Shown here: positions 19,330 through 27,857 of the stretch, piece by piece | How positions within the stretch are numbered: position 1 is the stretch's first letter | Layout: each line of letters starts with the position of its first letter | From: Tsuneonella rigui | GTDB taxonomy: Bacteria > Pseudomonadota > Alphaproteobacteria > Sphingomonadales > Sphingomonadaceae | NCBI RefSeq assembly: GCF_003958625.1 | Contig: NZ_RSEL01000028.1 | Coordinates: 167,501 to 231,500, forward strand | Direction: 5' to 3' | Length of the DNA stretch: 64,000 nucleotides | Notes under the pieces: model-generated | The model's input: only the letters and a program-made list of their open reading frames with translations | Database searches by the model: none | Told to the model about the DNA's origin: nothing | Made by a program: the position numbers and the translations under genes

Positions 19330-20284
19330 CGCCGATTGGCTCGGCGCAGCGGCGCGGCTGGCCGCGCGCGGCCGCCCGCTGACGCGTCCCAACCCCTCAG
19401 TCGGGTGTGTGATCGTGCGCGACGGAGTGGTCGTCGGACGCGGCTGGACCGCTGACGGGGGCCGGCCCCACGCCGAAGCAGCCGCACTGCAGGCGGCGGG
19501 CGATAGGGCTTGCGGCGCGACCGTATACGTCTCCCTCGAACCCTGCGCGCACCGCTCCGAGCGCGGGCCAGCCTGCGCCGACCTGCTGGTTGCGGCGCGG
19601 CCCGAACGGGTCGTCGCGGGCGTGCTCGACCCCGATCGGCGCACGGCGGGCAATGGGCTCAATCGGTTGCGCGAAGCCGGGATCGCGGCGGAGCTGGTCG
19701 ACTGCCCGGCAGCGCGCGAGAGCCTGGCTGGCTACCTTACGCGCGCCCAGTTCGGCCGTCCGCACGTCACGCTCAAGCTCGCTATGTCGCTCGACGGCTG
19801 CATCGCGCTCGCCGACGGGACCAGCCAGTGGATTACCGGGCCGGAAGCGCGCGCGCACGTGCACGCCCGGCGCGCCCGTGCCGACGCGATCCTAGTCGGT
19901 GGCGGCACCTGGCGTTCGGATGCTCCGCGCCTCGATGTGCGCTTGGCTGGACTGGAGCACCGCTCGCCAGAACGGTGGGTGCTGACCCGCGGTGCACAGC
20001 CGGCAAATGCGCAGGCGATCAGCTCACCTGACGAGATCAGGCGGATGGCGGGCGTGCAATATCTCTACATCGAAGGTGGTGCCGAGACCGCCGCCGCGTT
20101 CCTCGCTGCCGATCTGATCGACCGGCTCGAAATCTACCGCGCGCCCATCGTCATCGGTGACGGGCTACCAGCCGTTGGCCCGTTGGGACTGACCAACCTC
20201 ACCAGTGCGCACGGCCGCTGGCAGCTCACCGAACAGGCGCAGCTTGGCAGCGACACCTTCGCCGCCTATCGCCGGACGCGCTAA
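19310..20284 (+). CDS. ribD: Bifunctional riboflavin deaminase-reductase RibD
   Basis: The 324-residue enzyme does two early steps of riboflavin synthesis. The N-terminal deaminase domain has PHAEAAAL near residue 52 and the zinc cysteines in the PCAHRSERGPAC stretch near 75. The C-terminal reductase starts at TLKLAMSLDGCIA near 155. No ATG is available before the conserved NPSVGCVIV motif. The TTG at 19310 gives an N terminus (PPSATDADWLGAAARLA) of the expected length, so it is chosen. It ends 13 bases before ribE. Confidence 0.9.
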   Translation: MPPSATDADWLGAAARLAARGRPLTRPNPSVGCVIVRDGVVVGRGWTADGGRPHAEAAALQAAGDRACGATVYVSLEPCAHRSERGPACADLLVAARPERVVAGVLDPDRRTAGNGLNRLREAGIAAELVDCPAARESLAGYLTRAQFGRPHVTLKLAMSLDGCIALADGTSQWITGPEARAHVHARRARADAILVGGGTWRSDAPRLDVRLAGLEHRSPERWVLTRGAQPANAQAISSPDEIRRMAGVQYLYIEGGAETAAAFLAADLIDRLEIYRAPIVIGDGLPAVGPLGLTNLTSAHGRWQLTEQAQLGSDTFAAYRRTR

Positions 20285-20297
20285 GGGGAAGGCCAAC

Positions 20298-20915
20298 ATG
20301 TTTACCGGCATCGTCACCGCGATCGGCACGATCGAAAGCGTCGAGCAGCGCGGCGACTTGCGAGTGCGCATCTCCTGCCCGTGGGACCCGGCCAAGATCA
20401 CCATCGGCGCCTCGATCGCCTGCGCGGGGGTGTGCCTGACTGTGGTCGAGCGCGGCGGCGAGCCGGGCGACGCGTGGTTCGCGGTCGATGTCTCGGCCGA
20501 AACGGTCAGCCGCACCGCGAAGGGCATGTGGCGCGAAGGGGCTCAAATCAATCTCGAGGGCTCACTCAAGGTCGGCGACGAGCTCGGCGGGCACATCGTC
20601 TCGGGCCACGTCGATGCGGTCGGCACTGTCGCCGACTGGGAACCCGAGGGCGATTCGATGCGGGTCACGATCATCGCCCCGCGCGAGCTGGCCCCTTTCA
20701 TCGCGGCCAAGGGCTCGATCACGGTCGACGGCGTGTCGCTGACGGTGAATAGCGTTGAGGACCGGACCAACGGCTCGGCGCACTTCGGGCTCAACATCAT
20801 CCCGCACACCGCCGAGGTCACCACGCTGGGCGAGCTGGCGCAGGGGAGCGAGGTCAATCTCGAGATCGATACCGTGGCGCGCTACCTGCAGCGCCTCGAG
20901 TCCTTACGCGCCTAG
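20298..20915 (+). CDS. ribE: Riboflavin synthase alpha subunit
   Basis: The 205-residue protein is the trimeric synthase that dismutates two lumazine molecules to riboflavin. It opens with MFTGIVTAIGTIE and has two lumazine-binding repeats, each with an I-x-GVCLTV or VDGVSLTV strand and a G-x-H-hydrophobic-VSGHVD-type motif. An AGGGGAAGG ribosome site lies just upstream. The stop overlaps the stop of the convergent response regulator by 4 bases. ribBA and ribH are not in the window. Confidence 0.95.
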   Translation: MFTGIVTAIGTIESVEQRGDLRVRISCPWDPAKITIGASIACAGVCLTVVERGGEPGDAWFAVDVSAETVSRTAKGMWREGAQINLEGSLKVGDELGGHIVSGHVDAVGTVADWEPEGDSMRVTIIAPRELAPFIAAKGSITVDGVSLTVNSVEDRTNGSAHFGLNIIPHTAEVTTLGELAQGSEVNLEIDTVARYLQRLESLRA

Positions 20916-21322
20916 ACGGTACGCTCTTCGGGCGGCTTGGGCGCGCTGCGCTTCTCCGCCCACTCGAGCAGCTGGTTGACCATGCTGACCAGTCGTTCGG
21001 GCTCGAACGGCTTGCGCAGATAGCCGTTGGCGCCGGCCTGCCGCGCGATTTCCTCGTCCTCCTTGGACCGCCGCGCGGTGAGCACAAGGATCGGGATATC
21101 GTAGAGATCGGGATCGCGGCGGACGATCTTGATCAGCTCGCAGCCGCCCATCTGCGGCATCGACATATCGACGATCGCCAGGTTCGGTTTGCGCCGGCGC
21201 AATGCACGCAAAGCATCCTCGCCATCGCCGAGCACGCCGACCGCGTGGCCGGCATCCATCAGCGTCGCCTGGACGAGCTCGCCCATCAGCGCATCGTCCT
21301 CAGCATAGAAGATCAGCGCCAT
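20912..21322 (-). CDS. Single-domain response regulator (CheY-like)
   Basis: The 136-residue product is a stand-alone receiver domain. It has the acidic pair (EDD near residue 8-10), the phosphoacceptor aspartate in IVDMSMP near 51, the VLTARR threonine switch and the LRKPFEPERL lysine. There is no output domain; a charged tail follows. It lies 6 bases before dut on the same strand. No histidine kinase is nearby. Confidence 0.88.
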   Translation of the reverse strand: MALIFYAEDDALMGELVQATLMDAGHAVGVLGDGEDALRALRRRKPNLAIVDMSMPQMGGCELIKIVRRDPDLYDIPILVLTARRSKEDEEIARQAGANGYLRKPFEPERLVSMVNQLLEWAEKRSAPKPPEERTV

Positions 21323-21328
21323 GGCCCG

Positions 21329-21796
21329 TTACTCCTGCACCAGCTTTGCATGCCCTCCGGTCGAGCCAAAGCCACCTGTGCCGCGCGCCGTATCGCTCAG
21401 CGCCAAGACTTCGCTCCACGCCGCACGGACCACCGGGGCGAGCACGAGCTGCGCCACCCGGTCGCCGCGCTCGATCGCGAACGGTTCATTCCCGTGGTTG
21501 ATGAGGATGACCTTGAGCTCGCCCCGGTAATCCGAGTCGATCGTTCCCGGCGAATTGGGTACGCTGATGCCGTGCTTGAGCGCGAGGCCAGAGCGTGGGC
21601 GAACTTGCACTTCGTACCCGGCCGGGATGGCCAGCGACAGGCCGGTGGCGACAGGGTGGCGGGCACCGGGTGCTAGGATCACGCTTTCGGCAGACAGGAC
21701 ATCCATGCCCGCCGCGCCGTCGGTCGCATACGCCGGAAGCGCCAGTCCCTCGCCGTGCGGCAGGCGCATGACTTCCACCGCGACCGGGTCACTCAT
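21329..21796 (-). CDS. dut: Deoxyuridine triphosphatase
   Basis: The 155-residue trimeric dUTPase hydrolyses dUTP to dUMP, keeping uracil out of DNA. The five motifs are visible: [45 protein letters not shown] and the C-terminal [10 protein letters not shown]. The ATG at 21796 lies 8 bases inside coaBC, so the two are coupled. The coaBC-dut pairing is common in proteobacteria. Confidence 0.96.
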   Translation of the reverse strand: MSDPVAVEVMRLPHGEGLALPAYATDGAAGMDVLSAESVILAPGARHPVATGLSLAIPAGYEVQVRPRSGLALKHGISVPNSPGTIDSDYRGELKVILINHGNEPFAIERGDRVAQLVLAPVVRAAWSEVLALSDTARGTGGFGSTGGHAKLVQE

Positions 21797-23384
21797 CGCG
21801 CGGATCGACCTTGTCGAGCGCTTGCGCGATCCGCTCGGCGAGCGCCATCGCCACCTCGTTCTTGGGCATCTCGGGCAGATCCTCGATCCCATCGCCGGTG
21901 ACGATGTGCACCGCGTTGGCATCCCCGCCCATCACGTCTCCTGACACATCGTTGGCAACGATCCAGTCGGCCGCCTTGCGCTTGCGCTTGGCCTTGGCGT
22001 TCTCGACCACGTCCTCGGTCTCGGCGGCGAAGCCGATCAGTAGCTTGGGCCGCTGCTTGCCCGCCGATACCTGCGCGAGGATGTCGGGGTTTTCGGTGAG
22101 CAGCAGCGCCGGCGGGGCGGAGCCGCGCTTCTTCATCTTCTCTGCCGCGTATTCCTTGCTGCGCCAGTCGGCGACCGCGGCGACCATCACCGCCGCATCG
22201 ACCGGCAGCGTCTTCTTCACCACATCCGCCATCTCGCGTGCCGATTCGACATCGATGCGATCGACCCCCGCCGGCGTCGGAAGAGTGACCGGCCCCGCGA
22301 CCAGCGTCACCCGCGCGCCAAGCGCAGCTGCGGCGGCGGCGATCGCAAAACCCTGCTTGCCGCTCGAGCGATTGGCGATGTAGCGCACCGGGTCGATCGG
22401 CTCATGGGTGGGGCCCGCGGTGACCAGGATGTGGCGCCCGAACAGCGGCCGGTGCTCGGGGTCGACGTCGAAGTCGGGCTGACCGGACAGCACCTCAGGC
22501 AATTGATCGCCCGCACCTGTAGCAACGGTATGATTGAGCGCCTCCGCATCGGTCGGCGGAGCGGCTTTGGCCTTCCCCTTCTTCGCCATGATCGGGGCCG
22601 AAAGATCGGGCTCGGGGAGCGGTTCCTCGATGACGGGCTCGTCGATGTAGTCCGCCTCGTCGAACTCCACCTCATCCAGCGCGCGCGCCGCAGTCTTGCG
22701 CGGGATCAGCGACGACAGCAGCGAGCCGAGCCGCCCACCGCCTTCGACCTCGGCTTCGGGCTCGAGCGCCTCGACAAGGCCGGACTCGCAATCGGCCGCA
22801 ATGCCGAAGCGGGCGGCGATCTCCGCCCACACCACTTCGGGATCGGGCAATCGGCCCGGTCCAAATTCGCCACAGGCCATCGGGCCTTCGTCGGGCTCCA
22901 TCACCTCGACCCCCGCCTCGCGCAGCCAGGCGACGTTGCGACGAGTGGCGTCGTGGAGCCACATCTTAACGTTCATCGCCGGCACCGCGAGCACCGGTTT
23001 GTCGGTCGCGAGGATCAGCGTCGTGGCGAGATCATCGGCGATTCCCGCAGCCATCTTGGCGAGCAGGTCAGCCGTCGCCGGGCACACCACCACTAGGTCC
23101 GCCGCGCGGCTCAATTGGATGTGACCCATCTCGACCTCGTCCTTGAGGTCGAACAGGCTCTGATAGACCTTGTTCTCACTGAGCGCGGCGAGCGCCAGCG
23201 GGGTGACGAACTGGCTGCCACCCTCGGTGAGAACGCAAGTAACCTCGCCTCCGCCACGACGGATCAGGCGCACGAGCTCGCACGATTTGTATGCGGCAAT
23301 GCCGCCGCCCACCACGAGCAGGACCTTCGGCCTGCTCACGCGCGCCGGTTCCCGGTGCGGTCGTCTGCCGACCAGCTCGTGCAT
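21789..23384 (-). CDS. coaBC: Bifunctional phosphopantothenoylcysteine decarboxylase/synthetase CoaBC with a long acidic linker
   Basis: The 531-residue enzyme does two steps of coenzyme A synthesis. The CoaC flavoprotein half (about 18-195) has [15 protein letters not shown], the active-site histidine in [12 protein letters not shown] and PAMNVKMW. The CoaB half (about 315-520) has [24 protein letters not shown] and WIVANDVS. Between them lies a linker of about 110 residues rich in E, D, P and A, which makes the protein about 125 residues longer than E. coli CoaBC (406). A GAGGGG ribosome site supports the ATG at 23384, although a GTG at 23339 would also start near the conserved strand. Confidence 0.93.
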   Translation of the reverse strand: MHELVGRRPHREPARVSRPKVLLVVGGGIAAYKSCELVRLIRRGGGEVTCVLTEGGSQFVTPLALAALSENKVYQSLFDLKDEVEMGHIQLSRAADLVVVCPATADLLAKMAAGIADDLATTLILATDKPVLAVPAMNVKMWLHDATRRNVAWLREAGVEVMEPDEGPMACGEFGPGRLPDPEVVWAEIAARFGIAADCESGLVEALEPEAEVEGGGRLGSLLSSLIPRKTAARALDEVEFDEADYIDEPVIEEPLPEPDLSAPIMAKKGKAKAAPPTDAEALNHTVATGAGDQLPEVLSGQPDFDVDPEHRPLFGRHILVTAGPTHEPIDPVRYIANRSSGKQGFAIAAAAAALGARVTLVAGPVTLPTPAGVDRIDVESAREMADVVKKTLPVDAAVMVAAVADWRSKEYAAEKMKKRGSAPPALLLTENPDILAQVSAGKQRPKLLIGFAAETEDVVENAKAKRKRKAADWIVANDVSGDVMGGDANAVHIVTGDGIEDLPEMPKNEVAMALAERIAQALDKVDPRDE

Positions 23385-23526
23385 TCAACCCCTCGCGCCA
23401 CCATCGCGCCAACCTAGCGGCGGCGCACAATCGACGCCAGCCCTAGGGCGGCGGTGGTTAAGATTGCGCTAGCGCAAGTTTCGCGGGTCGGTCACAAGCC
23501 AAGCACGACGAATAGAGGGGAACCGT

Positions 23527-23910
23527 ATGCGCCTGATCCTGACCGCGCTGATCTTCATCGAAGGCCTGTTCTTCCTCGTGATGGGCCTCGGCTTCCTGCT
23601 CATGCCCGCGAGCACGGTGACGAGCTTCCACTTGATGGCGGACGGCGCCGGCGGTCTCGCGGTGCTGCGGGCCGATTTCCCCGCGCTGTTCTTCGTCGGC
23701 GGGGGGGCGATGATCTGGGGCGCATGGAAGCGCAACGGCGATCTGCTGTTGGTCCCCGCGGCGATCTTCGGCATCGCGCTGTTCGGGCGGATCGTCAGCG
23801 TCTTCGCCGACGGGACCTATCCCGGATTCCTGCCGCCGATGCTGGTCGAGGCGCTGGCGGTGATCCTGTCGCTGGTCGCCAGCCGCGTGCTGCCCCACCG
23901 ATTGACCTGA
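23527..23910 (+). CDS. Small four-helix membrane protein, DUF4345-like
   Basis: The 127-residue protein has four predicted transmembrane helices and the general pattern of the DUF4345 family, including GFLLMPASTVTSF after helix 1 and a GRIVSVFADG turn before the last helix. A GAGGGG ribosome site precedes the ATG. It is flanked by coaBC and ubiB on the other strand, so it is a single-gene unit. No function is known for the family. Confidence 0.7.
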   Translation: MRLILTALIFIEGLFFLVMGLGFLLMPASTVTSFHLMADGAGGLAVLRADFPALFFVGGGAMIWGAWKRNGDLLLVPAAIFGIALFGRIVSVFADGTYPGFLPPMLVEALAVILSLVASRVLPHRLT

Positions 23911-23917
23911 GCGAACG

Positions 23918-25468
23918 CTACCCCAGCAATCCGGCAAGCGAAGCGGCGGCAACGGCAGCCGCGCCGATTAGCGCCGCGAACACATAGCCGGGCCAGCGTC
24001 GCTCGCTCGTGCGGACCCACATCAGTGGCACCTCGGGCAGCGGCGGCGGATCGGGCGCGCCGCCCCGCGCGGGGTAGCGGTCCTCGATCCGGCGGATGAG
24101 ATCGGGCAGCCGCATCAGCGTTGCGACATCGGTTCGCAACCGATCCGCGAGCGCCGCTTCCGGGCCCAATTCGTCGCGGATCCATTCGCGCACGAAGGGG
24201 GCGGAGACATCCCACATGTTGATCGTGGGATCGAGGCTGGTGGCGAGCCCTTCGACCATCACCATCGTCTTCTGCAGCAGCAGCAGGTGCGGCTGGGTCT
24301 GCATGTCGAAATCGCGGGTGATCGCGAACAGCCCGTCGAGCATCTGGCCAACCGACAGCTCGCTCACAGGCCGTCCGCGCATCGGCTCGCCCACCGCACG
24401 CAAGGCGGTCGCGAATTCCTCGACCGAGTGGTAGCTCGGCACGTACTGCGCCTCGAAGTGGATCTCGGCCACGCGGCGATAGTTGCCGGTGATCAGGCCG
24501 TAGAGGATTTCCGCCAGCCACTGGCGCGCGCGCCGGTCGATCCGGCCCATGATGCCGAAGTCGATCGCCACGATGGTCCCGTCGGCGCGCACGAACAGGT
24601 TTCCCTGGTGCATGTCGGCGTGGAAAAAGCCCGCGCTGATCGCCTGCTGCAGGAACGCGAGCACCAGCCGGCGCGCCAGCTCCGGCAGGTCATGACCGGC
24701 AGCGATCAGGGCTTCGCGGTCGGAAATCTTGACCCCGTCGATCCACTCGATGGTCATAACCCGGCCGTTGGTCCGGTCCCAGTCGACCGAGGGGACGCAG
24801 TAGCCTTCGAAGCCGCGCATCGCGTCGGCGAGCTCGCTGGCCGAAGCCGCCTCGCGCCGCAGGTCCAGTTCGCTGGTGGTCCAGCGCTTGAAGTTGGCGA
24901 TGGTGAGGCTCGGGCGCAGGCGCGATGCCTCGCCGCCGAGCGCTTCGAGGTGCGCGGCCGCCCATTCGTACGTCGCAATGTCACGCGCGAAGCGTTCGCG
25001 AATGCCCGGCCGCAGCACCTTGATCGCGACTTGTCGGCCCTCGACGGTGACCGCGCGATGGACCTGCGCGATCGAGGCGGAACCGACTGGCTCGGGATCG
25101 ATCGTAGCATACAGATCGGTAACCGGCCGATCGAAACTGCGTGCGATCTCCGCCTCGATTTCCGCGAAAGGCACCGGAGGCAAGCTGTCCTGCAGCGCGA
25201 GCAGATTGTGCGTCGCGACCTCACCAACTAGGTCGGGCCGGGTGGCGAGCGACTGGCCGAGCTTGATCGCTGCGGGCCCGATGTCCTGAAAGGCGGCGGC
25301 GTAGTCGGGCTCGCGCGGCTGGATCGTGCCGAGCCGGGCGATGCGCGCGAGCCGCTTGACCTGATCCGGCGTGTTCGGATCGCGCTCGATCCCGCGCAGC
25401 GCGCCGTGCTTGGCGAGCGTCCGGCCCCAGCTAAGCAGCCGCCAGATATGCGTCGCGGGACGGGTCAC
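23918..25468 (-). CDS. ubiB: Ubiquinone biosynthesis atypical kinase UbiB
   Basis: The 516-residue protein is of the ABC1/ADCK/UbiB family needed for ubiquinone synthesis. The family KxGQ motif is in AIKLGQSLATRPD near residue 75. The kinase-like HADMHQGNLFVRADG catalytic loop and AIDFGIMGRID metal-binding loop lie near 290-310, and two hydrophobic helices form the C terminus. The GTG at 25468 gives the conserved TRPATHIWRLL start and lies 2 bases after the ubiE stop; another GTG at 25483 would overlap ubiE. It follows ubiE in one transcription unit. Confidence 0.94.
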   Translation of the reverse strand: MTRPATHIWRLLSWGRTLAKHGALRGIERDPNTPDQVKRLARIARLGTIQPREPDYAAAFQDIGPAAIKLGQSLATRPDLVGEVATHNLLALQDSLPPVPFAEIEAEIARSFDRPVTDLYATIDPEPVGSASIAQVHRAVTVEGRQVAIKVLRPGIRERFARDIATYEWAAAHLEALGGEASRLRPSLTIANFKRWTTSELDLRREAASASELADAMRGFEGYCVPSVDWDRTNGRVMTIEWIDGVKISDREALIAAGHDLPELARRLVLAFLQQAISAGFFHADMHQGNLFVRADGTIVAIDFGIMGRIDRRARQWLAEILYGLITGNYRRVAEIHFEAQYVPSYHSVEEFATALRAVGEPMRGRPVSELSVGQMLDGLFAITRDFDMQTQPHLLLLQKTMVMVEGLATSLDPTINMWDVSAPFVREWIRDELGPEAALADRLRTDVATLMRLPDLIRRIEDRYPARGGAPDPPPLPEVPLMWVRTSERRWPGYVFAALIGAAAVAAASLAGLLG

Positions 25469-25470
25469 GC

Positions 25471-26202
25471 CTAGATTTTCCACCCCGAATGAATGGCAAC
25501 CAGCCCGCCGAGGATCGGCTCCACCTTGGTGCGCGCGAAGCCGGCGGCGCGGATCATGCGCTCGACCTCGGGCATCGGCGGGAAGCGGCGGATCGATTCG
25601 ATCAGGTAGCGGTAGCTGTCAGCGTCGCCTGCGATGGCACGGCCGATCTTCGGCACCATCTTGTGCGAATAGAAGTCGTAAGCGTCCTTGAACCCCGGCC
25701 ACTCGGTGGTCGAGAATTCGAGGCAGAAGAACCGTCCGCCGTACTTCAACACGCGGTGCGCTTCGGCCAGGGCGCGGTCGATGCGAGTGACGTTGCGGAT
25801 GCCGAATGCGATCGTGTACGCGTCGAAGTTGCGCGCCGGATAGCTCAGCTCTTCGGCGTTCTGCCGGCTCCACACCAGTCCATCGATGCCACGTTCCAGC
25901 GCGCGCTCGACTCCGACGTCGAGCATCTCTTGATTGATGTCTGCGACCGTCACGCTCGCGCCGCGATCGGCCAGGCGGAAGGCGATGTCGCCGGTGCCGC
26001 CCGCCATGTCGAGGATCGCCTCGCCCGGCTGCGGCTTCACCCGGCGAACGAACTGGTCCTTCCAGAGGCGATGCATGCCGCCGCTCATCGCGTCGTTCAT
26101 GATGTCGTACTTGGCCGCCACGCCCGAGAAGACCGCGCCGACGCGGCGGGTCTTCTCTTCGGGATCGACCTCTTCGTAACCGAAGGACACGGTATCTCTC
26201 AT
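25471..26202 (-). CDS. ubiE: Ubiquinone/menaquinone C-methyltransferase UbiE
   Basis: The 243-residue SAM-dependent enzyme methylates the quinone ring. The N-terminal VSFGYEEVDPEEK, motif I ILDMAGGTGDIAFRL and the family IAFGIRNVTRID signature are present, as is the C-terminal GGLVAIHSGWKI. The start at 26202 matches the family; the open frame runs 12 codons further but overlaps the mutM promoter region. ubiE and mutM are divergent with 56 bases between their starts. Confidence 0.96.
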   Translation of the reverse strand: MRDTVSFGYEEVDPEEKTRRVGAVFSGVAAKYDIMNDAMSGGMHRLWKDQFVRRVKPQPGEAILDMAGGTGDIAFRLADRGASVTVADINQEMLDVGVERALERGIDGLVWSRQNAEELSYPARNFDAYTIAFGIRNVTRIDRALAEAHRVLKYGGRFFCLEFSTTEWPGFKDAYDFYSHKMVPKIGRAIAGDADSYRYLIESIRRFPPMPEVERMIRAAGFARTKVEPILGGLVAIHSGWKI

Positions 26203-26258
26203 GGGTGCGCGCCTTACGGGCAATTGCAGGGGCCGCAAAGGGTGTTAGAGCGCCCGCC

Positions 26259-27074
26259 ATGCCCGAGCTGCCCGAGGTCGAGACAACCGTGCGCGGGCTC
26301 GCCGCGTCGCTCGATGGAGCGCGGATCGAGCGGGTCCAGCTCAACCGCGCGGACATGCGCCGGGCGTTTCCCGAAGACTTGGTCCAAAGGCTCTCCGGCG
26401 CGCGCGTTACCGGCCTCGGACGGCGCGCCAAGTATGGGCTGATCCATACCGACCGCGATTCGACGCTGATCTTCCATCTCGGCATGAGCGGCCGCTGGCG
26501 GATCGATCCGAGCGCGCCTGACAAGCACGATCACCTCGTGCTTGAGACGGCCGACCATGTGTACGCGCTCAACGACGCGCGGCGCTTCGGCTTTGTCGAC
26601 CTGGTCGATACGGCCCTTCTTGATGAGTGGCCGCCATTCGCCGCGCTCGGCCCCGAACCGCTGGGGCCCGATCTCACTGCCGATCATCTCAAGCGAGAAC
26701 TCAAGGACCGCAAACAGGCGATAAAGCTGCTCCTGCTCGACCAGGGAATCGTCGCGGGCCTTGGCAACATCTATGTGTGCGAGGCGCTGTGGCACGCGCG
26801 GATCGATCCGCGCAAAGCGGCGGGCAAGGTCTCGAAGCCGGCGCTCGAGCGGCTGGTACCCGCGATCCGCGACGTGCTCGAACGGTCGCTCGGCGATGGC
26901 GGCTCGACCTTGCGCGACTACGCCCAGCCCGACGGGCAGCTCGGCTATTTCGCGACCCGCTTCGCGGTGTATGGGCGCGAGAAGAAACCGTGCCTGCGCG
27001 ACGATGGCGGCACCATCCGGCGGTTCGCTCAAGGCGGCCGCAGCACTTGGTATTGCCCAAAGTGCCAGCGGTAA
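26259..27074 (+). CDS. mutM: Formamidopyrimidine-DNA glycosylase MutM, atypical zinc finger
   Basis: The 271-residue enzyme removes 8-oxoguanine and formamidopyrimidines. It starts PELPEVETTVRGL, with the catalytic proline and glutamate right after the initiator Met. It has GLGNIYVCEALW in the helix-two-turn-helix region and RSTWYCPKCQR at the C terminus. The first half of the zinc finger reads PCLRDDGGTI, so the second cysteine of the usual C-x2-C is replaced by aspartate. The finger would bind zinc as Cys3-Asp or have lost it. rpsT follows 117 bases downstream. Confidence 0.94.
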   Translation: MPELPEVETTVRGLAASLDGARIERVQLNRADMRRAFPEDLVQRLSGARVTGLGRRAKYGLIHTDRDSTLIFHLGMSGRWRIDPSAPDKHDHLVLETADHVYALNDARRFGFVDLVDTALLDEWPPFAALGPEPLGPDLTADHLKRELKDRKQAIKLLLLDQGIVAGLGNIYVCEALWHARIDPRKAAGKVSKPALERLVPAIRDVLERSLGDGGSTLRDYAQPDGQLGYFATRFAVYGREKKPCLRDDGGTIRRFAQGGRSTWYCPKCQR

Positions 27075-27191
27075 CTTGACGGAATCGGGCAGCGCCGCTA
27101 GGGGCGCGCCTTTCCCGGCGGGTCCGCCCACCGCGAGCACCCACGCGAAACACGATTTTCGGCCGCCAGCAGCGGCTCACTGAGGACAGAC

Positions 27192-27452
27192 ATGGCCAAT
27201 ACGCCGCAAGCCAAGAAGCGCATCCGCCGCAACAACACCCGCGCGGAAATCAACACCAATCGGGTGAGCCGCATCCGCAGCTTCCTCAAGAAGGTCGAGA
27301 CCGCGATCGCCGGCGGCGACAAGACTGCCGCTGCCGAAGCGCTCAAGGCCGCGCAGCCCGAACTGGCGCGCGGCGTCGCTCGCGGCGTGCTGCACAAGAA
27401 CACCGCCAGTCGCAAGATGAGCCGCCTCTCCAAGCGAGTCGCCGGCCTCTGA
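27192..27452 (+). CDS. rpsT: 30S ribosomal protein S20
   Basis: The 86-residue protein has the standard S20 sequence, starting [17 protein letters not shown] and ending in the basic helix [19 protein letters not shown]. It is a primary 16S rRNA-binding protein. A GAGGACAG ribosome site precedes the ATG. The mutM-rpsT-dnaA order is frequent in Sphingomonadales. A strong hairpin terminator follows 52 bases after the stop. Confidence 0.98.
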   Translation: MANTPQAKKRIRRNNTRAEINTNRVSRIRSFLKKVETAIAGGDKTAAAEALKAAQPELARGVARGVLHKNTASRKMSRLSKRVAGL

Positions 27453-27504
27453 TTCGCGCGCCGCTCCGCACCCGCGGAGCGATCGCACCGGAACAAAAGC
27501 GAAC

Positions 27505-27535
27505 GACGCCGGCGCCAAAAGCGCCGGCGTCTTCG
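27505..27535 (+). terminator. Intrinsic terminator after rpsT
   Basis: A perfect 11-base stem (GACGCCGGCGC at 27505-27515 and its complement at 27521-27531) closes a CAAAA loop and is followed by a T-rich TTCGTTT tract. It should end rpsT transcription and isolate dnaA. Confidence 0.85.
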
Positions 27536-27857
27536 TTTGTGCCGCGCACCTCTCGCGCAAACGACGGAATTCCGGCGATTCGCATCGTCTATCCTTAGTT
27601 AACCGTGTAAATTCAGAGGCTTGAACGCATCTCCGCCACTTTGCGTGAGTCAACAGCCAATATTTCACTTTTTTTGCATCGGCAGCCTTGCCAGTCGCGC
27701 GGCGCTGTTGAAAAGAAGTGCCTCGCCCGGGGCTGGACGGCACGGGCTCACACAGTTCTGGACTTCTCGGTCGGACCCGAATCCCGCGACGGATTCAGGG
27801 CGGTGGCGAGGTGCGTCCGTTGGGGGAAACGATCTGTCCTAGCGCAGGTCAAAGAGG
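27536..27857 (+). promoter_or_regulatory. dnaA leader region, with four GANTC sites
   Basis: This is the only gene-free stretch over 300 bases (27453-27857 including the terminator). It is more AT-rich than its surroundings around 27580-27680 and has a run of seven Ts at 27669-27675. GANTC sites, the target of the alphaproteobacterial CcrM methylase, occur at 27577, 27647, 27779 and 27792. I see no good DnaA box (TTATCCACA type), no tRNA and no open frame with coding character. The dnaA promoter must lie here but I cannot place the -35/-10 elements. Confidence 0.5.
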
